Source: Cricetomys ansorgei
Lineage: Eukaryota > Chordata > Mammalia > Rodentia > Nesomyidae
Reading direction: 5' to 3'
DNA: 64,000 bases
Assembly (NCBI GenBank): GCA_026225945.1
Contig: JAMJFZ010000199.1
Span: 64,028,001 to 64,092,000, forward strand
The notes below the pieces were generated by a model. The model made no database searches and was not told the origin of the DNA. It saw only the letters and a program-made list of their open reading frames with translations. The position numbers and the translations under genes were made by a program. Shown piece after piece: positions 35,420 to 44,956 of the stretch (its first letter is position 1; each line of letters starts with the position of its first letter).

Positions 35420-36555
35420 AGGACTTAAAACAATTTATTAACTTAAAAAGAACTGGGTTTGCTCTGACATGTTTCAATCGTCAATTGGTTTTGTTGTTTG
35501 TCTCGTTTGCCCCGTCTTTGCCATCTCTGTTCCTCACTCTTTTGTGGCCTCCTCAAATCCTCAGTGGCCTTCTTACAGCTTCCATGACACACATGGCCTT
35601 TTGTCGCACCTCCCTTTCTGAATACCTCTGGTTCTCATCTTACAATCTCCTGTCTATTTGCACAGTCTTCATCAACCCTCACCACTCTTTATTTACAGAC
35701 AGAGAGACATTGAAAGTAAGGAGCGTCACATGAAAGAAAATATGAGAATTTGCTAGAAATCATTACAGCAAGTGAGATGAAATGCATTGCCGCTTTGGAG
35801 GGAATCAGGTCCTACATGATTCTGTTCCGTTGCTTATCTATACACAAAAATATACTTCCTTAAGTCTTTTGTGTTACAGTGATTTTGACTATTTGGGAAT
35901 ATTGTTGTGGGGTATTCACCAGAGAAGACTGTTCAGACACGGATTTAAGCCAATAGCAAGTCTTTTTTAGCCAGCTGGCAACTACACTGGTTGTTCAGGA
36001 TCCCAGTGAAGCCCTGAGCCTTTCTCAGGGTGAGCTTTTAAGCACAAAAACTATATTCTGGATTGACATACTTCATTTATCAAGAAGGGTTGGCCAGAAG
36101 CAGAACTACAGAAGCTAAAAAAAACAGGGTTAGTACATTTTGAGACTTTTCCATAACTGTATAGTCTTTGATGGGTGTGTTTTAGTTTTGACAGGTAGTG
36201 CTGTCCATGTGCTGAGTCTTACAGCCCAAATGGCACTTTCATCATGGAGTCAGTTGTACTAAGATGTCAGGGCCTACCAAAGTCTGGGGTCCTGTTACAT
36301 TGTGTGTCCTTCAGATTTGACATGTCTTCCAGTTAAATTATAAGGAGACATTTTGTATTGTAATACAAATTTTAGAAACCTCTTTTTAATTTTTTATTTA
36401 ATACTGCTTTGAATTATATTTACTCATTACATTACTATAACACTGAATTGTTCTAATACCGAAACACAGGAAATATTTAATCAAAATATTTAATCAAAAA
36501 TCTTTTGAAGATATTGGAGATAGTTAGTTTATAGTTTTCAAGGTAGAAGAAATAT
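35420..36555. other. Mostly unassigned; LTR-like patch near 35900-36310
   Basis: The segment from 'tggggtattcaccagagaag' through 'gaagccctgagcctttctca' to 'gggtgagcttttaagcac' resembles rodent LTR sequence in style and contains a small 'cctgag/ctcagg' stem, but I cannot name a family. The rest is unrecognised. Confidence 0.3.
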
Positions 36556-36831
36556 AGAGGTAGGAGCAAATACAGAAACCATGGAGGTGTGCCGCTTACT
36601 GACTTGATTGTTATGACTTACTCAGCCTGCTTTTTTATAGGACCCAGGATCACCAGTCCAGGCATGGCACCACCCACAATGGACTGGGCTCTGCCACATC
36701 AATTACTTATTAAGAAAATGCCTTGTAGGTTTGCCTGTAGCACAATCTTACGAAGGGATTTCTTAATTGAGATTCCCTACTCTCCAATGATTTCAGCTAT
36801 GTCACGTTGACATAAGACTAGCTAGCACATA
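36556..36831 (-). mobile_element. LTR repeat 'R', copy with uninterrupted insertion region
   Basis: The plus strand carries the antisense of R: 'ccatggaggtgtgccgctta', 'cagcctgcttttttatagga' (TATA region on minus), 'catggcaccacccacaatgg', and 'acataagactagctagcaca' at the outer end. It reads straight through 'catcaattacttattaagaa', the point where the R halves at 23245 and 41336 are broken, so it serves as an internal empty-site reference. Confidence 0.8.
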
Positions 36832-37214
36832 TGTTGCATATTTAATTCCTCATTTTCCATGCAAATTATAAAATTGATACTGTTATATTTAAATTTAAAC
36901 TATAGTTATTAAGAACAGCAACCATAGAGTCTTCCAAGAGCCACCCTCCTTCCCTACCCTTTAGATCTGTGTCCTTTTTAAAAATAAATCTTTCAAAAAC
37001 AATTTGTGTTCCCCATGTATTTTAGATGTGTGGTCTTCCCCAGGAACATGATTATATCAGGGCATGCACTATTATGAAAACTGACCCTTCCTCTCCCAGC
37101 AGCTAACAATTGCCAATAGCTCCACAGCTAGGAATGGGAAAGTGCCCAACTCCTTTCTCTGTGCTGGAATTTTTGGTCTGGGATTTGACCTCTGAGACAT
37201 ATTTAACAAGGAGA
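36832..37214. other. Intergenic DNA, nothing recognised
   Basis: AT-rich with no supported feature. Confidence 0.35.
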
Positions 37215-37985
37215 TGTTATTGTTCTTTCAATTTCATTTCTTGACAGTTAGATATCTGCTTCAGTTGTAAACCTTCTTGGTTTAATTTTGGTAGGCCATA
37301 TGTGTCTAGAATTCTATCCAATTCTTTAAAATTTTTCCCATTTCTTCTAGTTTTTAATGCATTAGCTATTGAATCCAGTTTGTGTTGCCCATATAGGACT
37401 GAGCACTGAAACATAAGAAACATATAAGTGGCCTCTAGAGGAATCATAATCCATCAGATAATGTAGGATAATTCCAATGATGTTGGGTTTTCCAGCCATA
37501 TATCTTTAGAATGGTTGGTGGCGTTGGAGTTGGGGAGTGAGAGGAGTTGGCGTGGGGAGTGTGGAATGGATTTGATCAAAATACCTTGTAGTTATATATT
37601 AAGTTCCCAAAGAATAAAAGGAAATCAGCTTTCAAAATTTTTAATTTATCAAAATACAGGTTTTCAAAATTTGCCCTAACGATCTTCTGAATTTTATTAG
37701 TATCTACTGTAATATCTCCTTTTCAGGCCTGAATTGTAACCAGTTGGCTCCCTCCTCTCTTAATTTATGAAGGGATGGTTAACTTTGTTTATTTTTTCTA
37801 AGAACTACTCCACTGAATTTGTTCTCTATATTGTTCTTTTCATTTCCCTTTCACTGATTTTTTTACCTTGATCTTCATTTTTCTTTTCATATACTGGTTT
37901 GGGGACTGACTTGTTGTTTTTCTGGGCTCTCAGATGTATTATTAAACTATTAGCTTAAGACCACTTCAATTTTTTGCCTCAAATA
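37215..37985 (-). mobile_element. L1 ORF2 fragments, minus strand, with a short foreign segment
   Basis: 37215-37430 reads as antisense ORF2 ('gtaggccatatgtgtctaga', 'attctatccaattctttaa'). 37590-37985 continues ('ttttcaaaatttgccctaac', 'atctccttttcaggcctgaa', 'ctcagatgtattattaaact'). A G-rich stretch at 37481-37590 ('ggagttggggagtgagagga') does not belong to ORF2 and may be a small insertion. Confidence 0.65.
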
Positions 37986-38124
37986 TAATACCTTTATTTT
38001 CAACAATAAATAAGTAGAGAAGCAAATTGATACTAACACTATGTTTACTTCAATATACAAAAATATAGTGTGAAAAGTACAGGAAAATGCTCTGTTGCTG
38101 TTCAAAACCATGTTGATGGCTATT

Positions 38125-41100
38125 TTCATTTAATTTTATTTTTTATTGATTATAGATTTGTTTCCATAGAATATAGTCTGATTAAGATTTCTCTTCTGTC
38201 TCCATCTCCCAGTTCTTCCCCACTTCCCTCCAACCTGGATATACCCTCTTTCTGTCTTTCTTTAGAAAATAAACTGCATCTAAGTGATAAGTAAAATAAC
38301 ATAAAACATAAATAAACAAAGTGTATTAGGACAAAGCAAAAAAAAAAAAAGGAGCCCATAAGAAGGCACAAGAAACAGAAGGTGAGTTCAAGGCTACTCC
38401 CCACTTTATCGTCTATCAGATTCAGTGTATCTGGTCTTATGTAGAGGTCTTTGATCCCTTTGCAGTGGAGTTTTGTGTAGAATGATGAGCGTGGTCTATT
38501 TACATTTTTCTGCATGCAACAATCCATTTTGCCTGGCAACATTTTTGTTGATGCTATCCTGTTTACAGTGTGTGTTTACTGTTTCTTCATCAAAATCAGT
38601 TGTCCAAAGGTCCATATGGGCTTCTGTGTCTGTTTCTGTTTTAATGTCTCGCTATTTTCGTCACCATAGTCCTGTGGTATAACTTGAAATCGGGGAGAGT
38701 GACACCCTCCTCAGCTATTTCATTACTAGGTATTGTTTTTAGCTTTAGTCTAGTTTATTTATTTTTTGATTGTTGTTGTTTTTCCATATGAAGCTGAGAA
38801 TCGTCCTTTCAAGTTCTGTGAGATTTTGTGTTGGAGTTTTGGTGGAGATTGCATTGAATTTGTAGATAGTTTTCGGTAGGTTGCCATTTTTACTGTATGA
38901 ATTGTATGTAATTATGAGAATGGGAGATTTCTCTATGTTCTGATATCTTTTTCAATTTCTTTCTTCAGTATCTTAAAGTTTTTATTATACAAGTCTTTCG
39001 CTTGCTTAGCTAGAGTGAGCCCAAGATATTTTACATTTTTGAGGCTACTCTGATATGTATTGTTTCCCTGATTGATTTCTTTCCCAGTACATTTCTCATG
39101 TGTATTTAGTAAGGCTCCTGACATTTGTGCAGTAATTTTGTATTCTGCTACTTTTCTAAAAGTGTCTATCAGCTGTAGAAATTTCCCTTCTGAATTTTTG
39201 GGTCTCTTTTGTATACCATCATATCATCTGCAAATAAAGATACTCTGACTTCTTTGCTTCCTATTTGTATCCTCTTAATCTCCTTTGTATCCTCCTTAAT
39301 CTCCTCAGTTGGGCCTTAATGCTCTAGAGAGGACTTCAAGTACAATATTGAATAGGTATGGAGAGAGTACACAACCTCATCTTCTTCTTTATTTTAGTAA
39401 AAATGTTTTGAATTTCTTTAAATTTAAGTTGATGCTGGCTATGAACTTGGTGTAAATTACCTTTAATATGTTGAAGTGTGTCTCTTGTCTCTTGTATATA
39501 ATCTCTGCATGACTTTTGTCATGAAGAAAGGGCATTGGATTTTGTCAATGGCCTTTTCTGTACCTAATCACATATTGTTTGTCATTAAAGTTGTTCATTT
39601 GGTGGGTTATATTTATCTTTTTACCTATGTTGAGTCATTCCTGAATCTCGGGGATGAAGCCTATTTTGATTGTAGTAGATGATCATTTTTATAGGCTCTT
39701 GGATTTAGTTTGCAAGAGTTTACATCTATCTTCATGAGGAAATTGGACTGTAATTCTCTATTTGTTGGGAGTTTTGGGGATTTAGATTTCAGGGTAACTA
39801 TTGCCTCATAAAAAGAATTCAGAATTGTTCCTACTATTTCTAGTTTGTGGAATAATTTGAGGAGTATTGGCTTTAATTTTTCTTTGAAAATATGGCAAAA
39901 TTCTGCACGAAAATGATATGGCTCTGGGCTTTTTGTTGGAAGATTTTAATTACTGCTTCTATTTTGCTAGGGGTTATAGGTCTGTTTAAATTGCTTATAT
40001 TATCTTGATTTAACTTTGGTGGATGGTATGTATTGAAAAAAGTATTCATTTCTTTTAGATTTTCCAATTTGGTGGAGTACAGATTTTTACAGTGTGTTCA
40101 TCTGATTTTCTCAGTGTCTGTTGTTATGTACCCATTTTTGCCTCTAATTTTGTTCATTTGGATCCACTATCTTTGTCTTTTAGTTAACTGAAAAGTTCTT
40201 TGCTTTTAAGTTTGGCTAAAGGTTTGTCAATTTTATTAATTTTCTCAAAAAAACAACTCTTTGTTTCATTAATTCTTTGTGGGGTTTGTTTGTTTGTTCC
40301 CATTGTTGTTTTCAGTCCTGGCTTTGATTATTTCTTGTTCTCTACTCTTTTGGTGTGTGATTTCTTTTCATTCTAGAGCCTTTAGGTGTACTGTTAAATT
40401 ACTAATCTGAGATCTCCCTAATTTTCTTAAGCTGGCTTTTAGTGCTATGAGCTTGCCTCCTAGAACCACCTTTATTATGTTTACTTCATTCAATTCTAGA
40501 AAGTTTTAAATTTCTTTCTTAACATATTTTTTATTCAGTAACAAGTTGTTCATTTTCCCTGAGTTTGTAAGCTTTCTGTTGTTTCTGTTGTTGATGATAT
40601 CCAGCTTTAATCCATGGTGGTCAGATAAGATGAAGGATGTTATTTCAATTTTCATGTGTCTGTTGAGACTTCTTTGTGTCTAATTATATATGGCTAATTT
40701 TGGAGAAAGTTTTATGAACTACTGAGAAATAAGTATATTCTGGGTTTTAGTAAAATGTTGTGTAGATATCTGTTAGCTCCATTTGGTTTGTGAAGTCAGT
40801 TAGTGCCAGTATTTCTCTATTTAGTTTTTGTCTGAATGATCTGTCTATTAGCAAAAGTAGGGTATTGAAGTTATCCTTTATCAGTGTGTAATGGTTAATA
40901 TGTAATTTAAGCTGTAGTGGTATTTCTTTTATGAACTTGATGCCCTTATGATTGGTGCATAGACATTAAGAATTGCAAATCCTCTAGGTGTATTTTTCCT
41001 TTGATGGGTACTTCATCTCCTTCCCTATCTCTTCTGATTAGTTTTGGTTAAAAGTCTATTTTGTCAGATATTAAAATGGCTACACTGTCTTGCTTTTTAA

Positions 41101-41335
41101 GTCTGTTTTCCTGGAATATCTTTTTCCATCCTTTTACCTGAAATGATGGTATATCATTAATGTCAAGAGGTATTTCTTGGACCCAGCAGAAAGACCGATT
41201 CTGTTTTTTAATCCATTCTGCTTCTCCGTGTCTTTTTTATTGGGAAATTGAGATAATTGATATTGAGAATTAACAATAAAAAGTGTTTGTTGATTCCTAT
41301 TATTTTGTTTTTGTTTTCTGCAAATTTCCTCCACT
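38125..41335 (-). mobile_element. L1 3'UTR and near-complete ORF2, minus strand (right half of a split L1)
   Basis: The longest L1 in the window. On the minus strand the reverse-transcriptase motif Phe-Ala-Asp-Asp-Met-Met-Val-Tyr is at 39211-39234. The endonuclease catalytic Ser-Asp-His is at 40617-40625, within 'FILSDHHGLKLDI'. 3'UTR lies at 38125 to about 38450. ORF2 reaches its N-terminus near 41290 and the element stops in the ORF1/ORF2 spacer at 41335, where LTR repeat R begins. Many stops and frameshifts make it inactive. ORF1 and 5'UTR are missing here but present, in opposite orientation, at 21840-23244. Confidence 0.88.
38450..41290 (-). pseudogene. L1 ORF2 pseudogene (endonuclease-reverse transcriptase)
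   Basis: Order on the minus strand is endonuclease (about 41290-40560), linker, RT with FADD (39211-39234), then C-terminal region. The motif residues needed for metal binding in RT and the SDH of the endonuclease are still readable, but the frame is broken repeatedly and no intact ORF above about 70 codons remains in sense. Functional ORF2p would be about 1,280 residues. Confidence 0.8.
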
Positions 41336-41628
41336 TGTCTTAGTTAGAGCTTCTATTGCTTCAACAAAACACTACCAAAAAAAGCAAGTTGGGGAGGAAA
41401 GAATTTATTTTGCTTACATTTCCATATTGTTGTTATCAAAGGCAATCAGGACAGGAACTCCAGCAGGGCAGGAACCTGGAGGCAGGAGCTAATGCAGAGG
41501 CCATGGAGGGGTGGTGTTTGATGGCTTGCGAGCCAAGGTTTGCTCAGCCTGCTTTTTTATAGAACCCAGGACCACCAGGCCAGGGATGGCACCACCAAAA
41601 ATGGGCTGGGACCTCTCCCATCAATCAT
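41336..41628 (-). mobile_element. LTR repeat 'R', 3' part only (interrupted)
   Basis: Plus strand from 'tgtcttagttagagcttcta' through 'ggaacctggaggcaggagct', 'cagcctgcttttttatagaa' and 'cagggatggcaccaccaaaa' to 'ctcccatcaatcat'. It represents R from about base 115 to its end, complementary to the 5' part at 23245-23363. The outer end joins L1 sequence, the inner end joins the ERV-type LTR. Confidence 0.85.
41623..41628 (-). other. Candidate target-site duplication, right side
   Basis: Reverse complement 'ATGATT' directly abuts the TG of the LTR at 41629 and matches the left copy 'GTGATT' at 23358-23363 except for one base. Confidence 0.55.
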
Positions 41629-41905
41629 TGTTGTGGAAGTTTATTTTTAGTTATGTATAAAATAATTGTTTTATGCAGTGTTGGGAGAAAGGCTGCCGAG
41701 GCCTTGGCATTTTATATTGGATTTATATGGGGGAATGTTTGATTGTTCATTATTTTCACTTGCTATCAATGGAACAACTGAGGAGTTCTGAATCAATAGA
41801 AACACCTGAGCTCAGATGCTCAGGTTCCACTGTCTTGTGCTGGCTAGTATAGTGGTTTCCTCTGCTGTGGTCTGGCCAGGTTTGCACCTATGATTATGTC
41901 TCCTT
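41629..41905 (+). mobile_element. ERV-type LTR, copy b (plus orientation)
   Basis: Starts 'tgttgtggaagtttattttt' exactly like the minus-strand start of copy a at 24746. Similarity continues through 'gaggagttctgaatcaatag' and 'cacctgagctcagatgctca' to about 41905, then fades. Copies a and b are therefore inverted repeats flanking 24747-41628. Confidence 0.72.
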
Positions 41906-43522
41906 GTCTCCTTTCTGAGCTGCCAGAGCAGCCTAACAGCTACACAAAAGAGCTAAGCTGTGCAAGATGTTGCCATTGTGGAAGTAAACAAGACAAAGCC
42001 TGAGGTGTAGCAGTCTTTTTCTTTGACCTCAGTAGGGAAACCAATGTTTAGTACTGTATTGTGATACCAAGAATTATTTTATTTGACATAAATGGGGACG
42101 GGTACAAAAGATTAGGCCTATTTAGATTAGGAATAAAAGCAAACTGATGAAGAGACATGTACCTCAATCTGATCTTAGTCTATAACAGAGAGTGTTGGTT
42201 GAACACCCCACTTTCGGATATATGCACCTTCCCACTGTTCCCAAACACACATGTATTTCCAATCATTTAAAATGATAATGAACTCTATTTGCTGCCATGT
42301 AGTCTTCTCTGGGGTGCTAAAGGGGCAATGCTATCTTTTTTTATTGCAGTGAAAACTGAAGATCAGAGAGCCAAGTGACTGCCAAGGTGATATGACACAA
42401 ATTCATTTCTCATTTGGGGAAGGATCCATGTCACTGCCCTGGAGAGACACACTGACCTCCTAGAAGCTGCAGGGATGCCTCAGACCTGACCCTGCCCTCA
42501 TCATATGAGGAAAAACAGAAGACAAAGACTTTTACCTGAACGGGGTAGCATTGTGCAATGAAGTAATCCCTACCTTACCAAGAAATGATAGCATACTACA
42601 AAAAGCTTTAAGGAAATGAGTATTTTGCAGTGTGAGAAAAATGATTACTGGAGAACTCCTTAGGTTTGGTTGATATGTAACTGTAGTGTGGTGATATTTA
42701 TTAAGCAACAGGATTTCGATGTCACTTTTGTATATGCAGGGATTTGCAATTGGTACTACTGAAAGAGGAAAGAAGGTATATAATGTTACCGACTTGGATT
42801 CTACGGGCAGACATATGACTTTAAGTGAAGTGGTACTAACAGAAAAACAACAATATTTAGAGTTGTATGCTCACTGGAGGAGAGATGAATATTTTAAGCA
42901 AAAGATAGGCATGTAGACCAAGAAGCGGGAACTCCTGAAGATCAGTTTAAAGAGATACTGAGCAGTTTAAGTCTATTCTCAAACAATATGCTCATGAGAT
43001 TCAGTGTTTGATTCCTGATAGAAATCTTCAAATTTTAACTCATTACCCTTTCTTATTACCCAAACCTGCCTCTGTCTGTCTTGGCCATGGAGTCCAACTT
43101 CCCATTTCTGCTCCCCTCAACTCCAAGTGGTCTTGGCCTTCTGCTCTATCAAGTCCTTGCTGCTATAACTTCATGTATCCCAGGACATTTAGAGGCTGTG
43201 TTGTAGAATCATCCAGGGATTTCTTGGTTTCTGTGTGGACCCATAGGTGATTACCATTAATTATATTTGTAATGAGATTGTAGGTGAGTTGTAATACGAA
43301 TGCATTCCAGGGTCCATACCAGAAGCCAACCACAGATTCTAATCCAGCAAATATAACCAAAGTTCAAGACCAAGCTAAAATCCATTTAGGCCAAATTTAA
43401 CTGGAGGTCTTGGTAGTAGAAAGCATCTAGAAGAAATGGGGACTAGAAACAAAGTCAGGAAGAATCCAAAGCCAGTGTAGCATGGCTGGAAGTATGGTTT
43501 TGACATTTAAAACCATTTTATG
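41906..43522. other. Unassigned interval; includes an unexplained ORF
   Basis: No SINE or L1 recognised. The first few hundred bp may be diverged ERV sequence continuing from copy b. See the separate entry for the open frame at 42719-42916. Confidence 0.4.
42719..42916 (+). other. Open frame of unknown meaning, possible exon relic
   Basis: A 65-codon ATG frame with protein-like, non-repetitive composition (for example 'TGRHMTLSEVVLTEK' and 'YAHWRRDEYFKQ'). A splice-acceptor-like 'ttttgtatatgcag' lies inside it, before 'ggatttgc'. The frame closes upstream at a TAA (42701) and downstream at TAG (42914). I do not recognise the protein. It may be a decayed retroviral or processed-gene fragment, or chance. 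Confidence 0.2.
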
Positions 43523-43606
43523 GCCAGGTGTGATGGAGTGGCTCAGAGCTGTAATTCCAGCACCCAGGAAGCCAAGGTAGATGGACTGCTGTCACTTTGA
43601 AGCAAG
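43523..43606 (+). repeat. B1-like/proto-B1 SINE fragment
   Basis: 'ggccaggtgtgatggagtgg', 'gctgtaattccagcaccc', 'ggaagccaaggtagatggac' corresponds to the first half of a 7SL-derived monomer. Diverged and truncated. Confidence 0.6.
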
Positions 43607-43689
43607 ATTGTAAACATATTGAGTTACTACATAGTTACATTCATTGGTGAGACTCTAATTAAAGACCACTTTTAAAAGAGCCAAAGTTA

Positions 43690-44069
43690 TAGCAGGATAC
43701 TTTGCCAAGAAGTTTTTGTCCTGTGTAGCTCTCCTTATGGTTGCATAATGCTTGGACTTCTGGGAATTTTGCTTAGAACATAAAAGAGAGCAAAGAGCAG
43801 TTGGCAGTTGGTGGGTTGGTTTGTGGGACGCTAGTCCAGTGTTCTCAGATAGATGCAAGTTCTCTCTGCAGCTCCTGTTATCCAAGCTAAGGATTTCTTT
43901 CTCTCTTTATCTCTTTCAAGGCCACCTGCAAAAGTTCTGAAGATTTCTTTCTTTCTATCTTTCCTTTCTCTTTCCTGAGCTAGAGGTTAAAAAGGCATAG
44001 TGGGAACCTGTTACAAGGTAGGAATTAGTTACAAGTTAGGAATCTGTTACAGGAGCTTTTAGTTATAAG
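43690..44069 (+). mobile_element. ERVK/IAP-like 5' LTR
   Basis: Ends immediately before a lysine-type primer-binding site. Contains a TATA-like 'aacataaaagagagc' near 43780 and a long CT-rich R/U5 part, a style also seen in IAP-class LTRs. The outer boundary is uncertain. The last 158 bp recur at 44790-44956, and the family recurs in minus orientation at 60300-60814. Confidence 0.68.
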
Positions 44070-44087
44070 TGGCATCCAATGAGGGAC
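44070..44087 (+). other. Primer-binding site, lysine-tRNA type
   Basis: 'tggcatccaatgagggac' differs at a few positions from the tRNA-Lys primer-binding site found in betaretroviruses and ERVK elements (TGGCGCCCAACGTGGGGC). Its position right after an LTR supports the call. Confidence 0.7.
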
Positions 44088-44789
44088 AGGAAAATATAGA
44101 TAAAAAAGGATAAAGGGGAATTTGATTTCAAGTGTAGTGGAGGGAAAGGCAGAAGACAAAGGAATGAATGCTGGTGTTCAAGAGATCAGCAAAGTATTTA
44201 TAGCAGTTGTTACCACTAGTATATACACCACTTTGCTCTCAGTAACAATTTTCATTTTCTTTTTCCTCTTTGGCTTCTATATCTTTTCACAGAAGATTAA
44301 GAAAGTGGCTATGCAACTTGAAGTTGCAGGGGTAATTGGAAAGGACCAAGAGAGGAAGAACAGAGCAAAAGGTAGAGTGAGGGGTCTCAGTTTTTTCTTT
44401 CTCTTTGAAAAAGGAAATTATAAAAAAGAAATTGGTGGTGCTACTAGAAGAAATAAATGTGGGAGTTAAAAAAAAGCAATTGGTGATACTACTAAAAGAA
44501 ATATGGGGGGAATTATAAAGGGTGGAAAAATGGAAAACTGAGGAAATGGAAACACAACTGGGTCCATTCCCAGTGACAGAAAGGATTTTTCCCCAGGAAG
44601 AGAAATGGGAGGAGATTGTACAGGGTGATGATACTGTTAGGAATATAAGGAAAATAATCACATAAAGCAGCCCTTCTCAAAAGAGATGTCTAATTGAGGA
44701 TCCTAAGTGTCATCTGAGATGAAGAGAGGAAGCCTAGGGTCACAAAATCACCTTCAACATTTCCAGTAGTGAGCCAGCATATTACAGTT
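44088..44789 (+). mobile_element. ERVK-like internal leader/gag remnant
   Basis: About 700 bp between two LTR pieces, far shorter than a provirus. It is purine-rich in the second half. It includes an open frame (44164-44469 from the first ATG) with one strongly hydrophobic segment. No protease, polymerase or envelope sequence remains. Confidence 0.55.
44164..44469 (+). CDS. Small membrane-segment ORF in ERVK leader
   Basis: 101 codons from the first ATG; the same frame also extends upstream to a TTG. Residues about 11-38 are a hydrophobic stretch of Ile, Phe, Val, Leu and Thr typical of one transmembrane or signal-anchor helix, followed by a Lys-rich basic segment and a charged tail. It starts about 75 bp after the primer-binding site, where gag would begin. 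IAP-class Gag is known to enter the ER through an N-terminal hydrophobic signal, so this may be a Gag N-terminus. Expression is not shown and the 3' end is truncated. Confidence 0.3.
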   Translation: MNAGVQEISKVFIAVVTTSIYTTLLSVTIFIFFFLFGFYIFSQKIKKVAMQLEVAGVIGKDQERKNRAKGRVRGLSFFFLFEKGNYKKEIGGATRRNKCGS

Positions 44790-44956
44790 TATAAGGCTAA
44801 CCCTCAAATTCTCTCTTTCTTTCTTTCAAGGACATCTTGAAAAAGCAGTGAGGATTTCTTTCTCTCTACTTTTCCTTTCTGTTTCCTGAGCTAGAGGATA
44901 AAAAGGCATAGTGAGAATCTGTTTCAAGTTACAAATCTGTTATAGTAGCGTTCATT
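44790..44956 (+). mobile_element. ERVK-like 3' LTR fragment (R/U5 part)
   Basis: Direct repeat of 43903-44060: 'tttctttcaaggacatcttg', 'tttcctttctgtttcctgag', 'ctagaggataaaaaggcata', 'gagaatctgtttcaagtt'. The U3 part is absent, so the provirus was shortened by a deletion that removed most internal sequence and the 3' U3. Confidence 0.72.

Noticed and set aside
38150..38542. 130-codon minus-strand frame
   Set aside because: Lies in the L1 3'UTR and the end of ORF2, includes a poly-Phe run from an A tract, and does not match ORF2p C-terminal sequence over its length.
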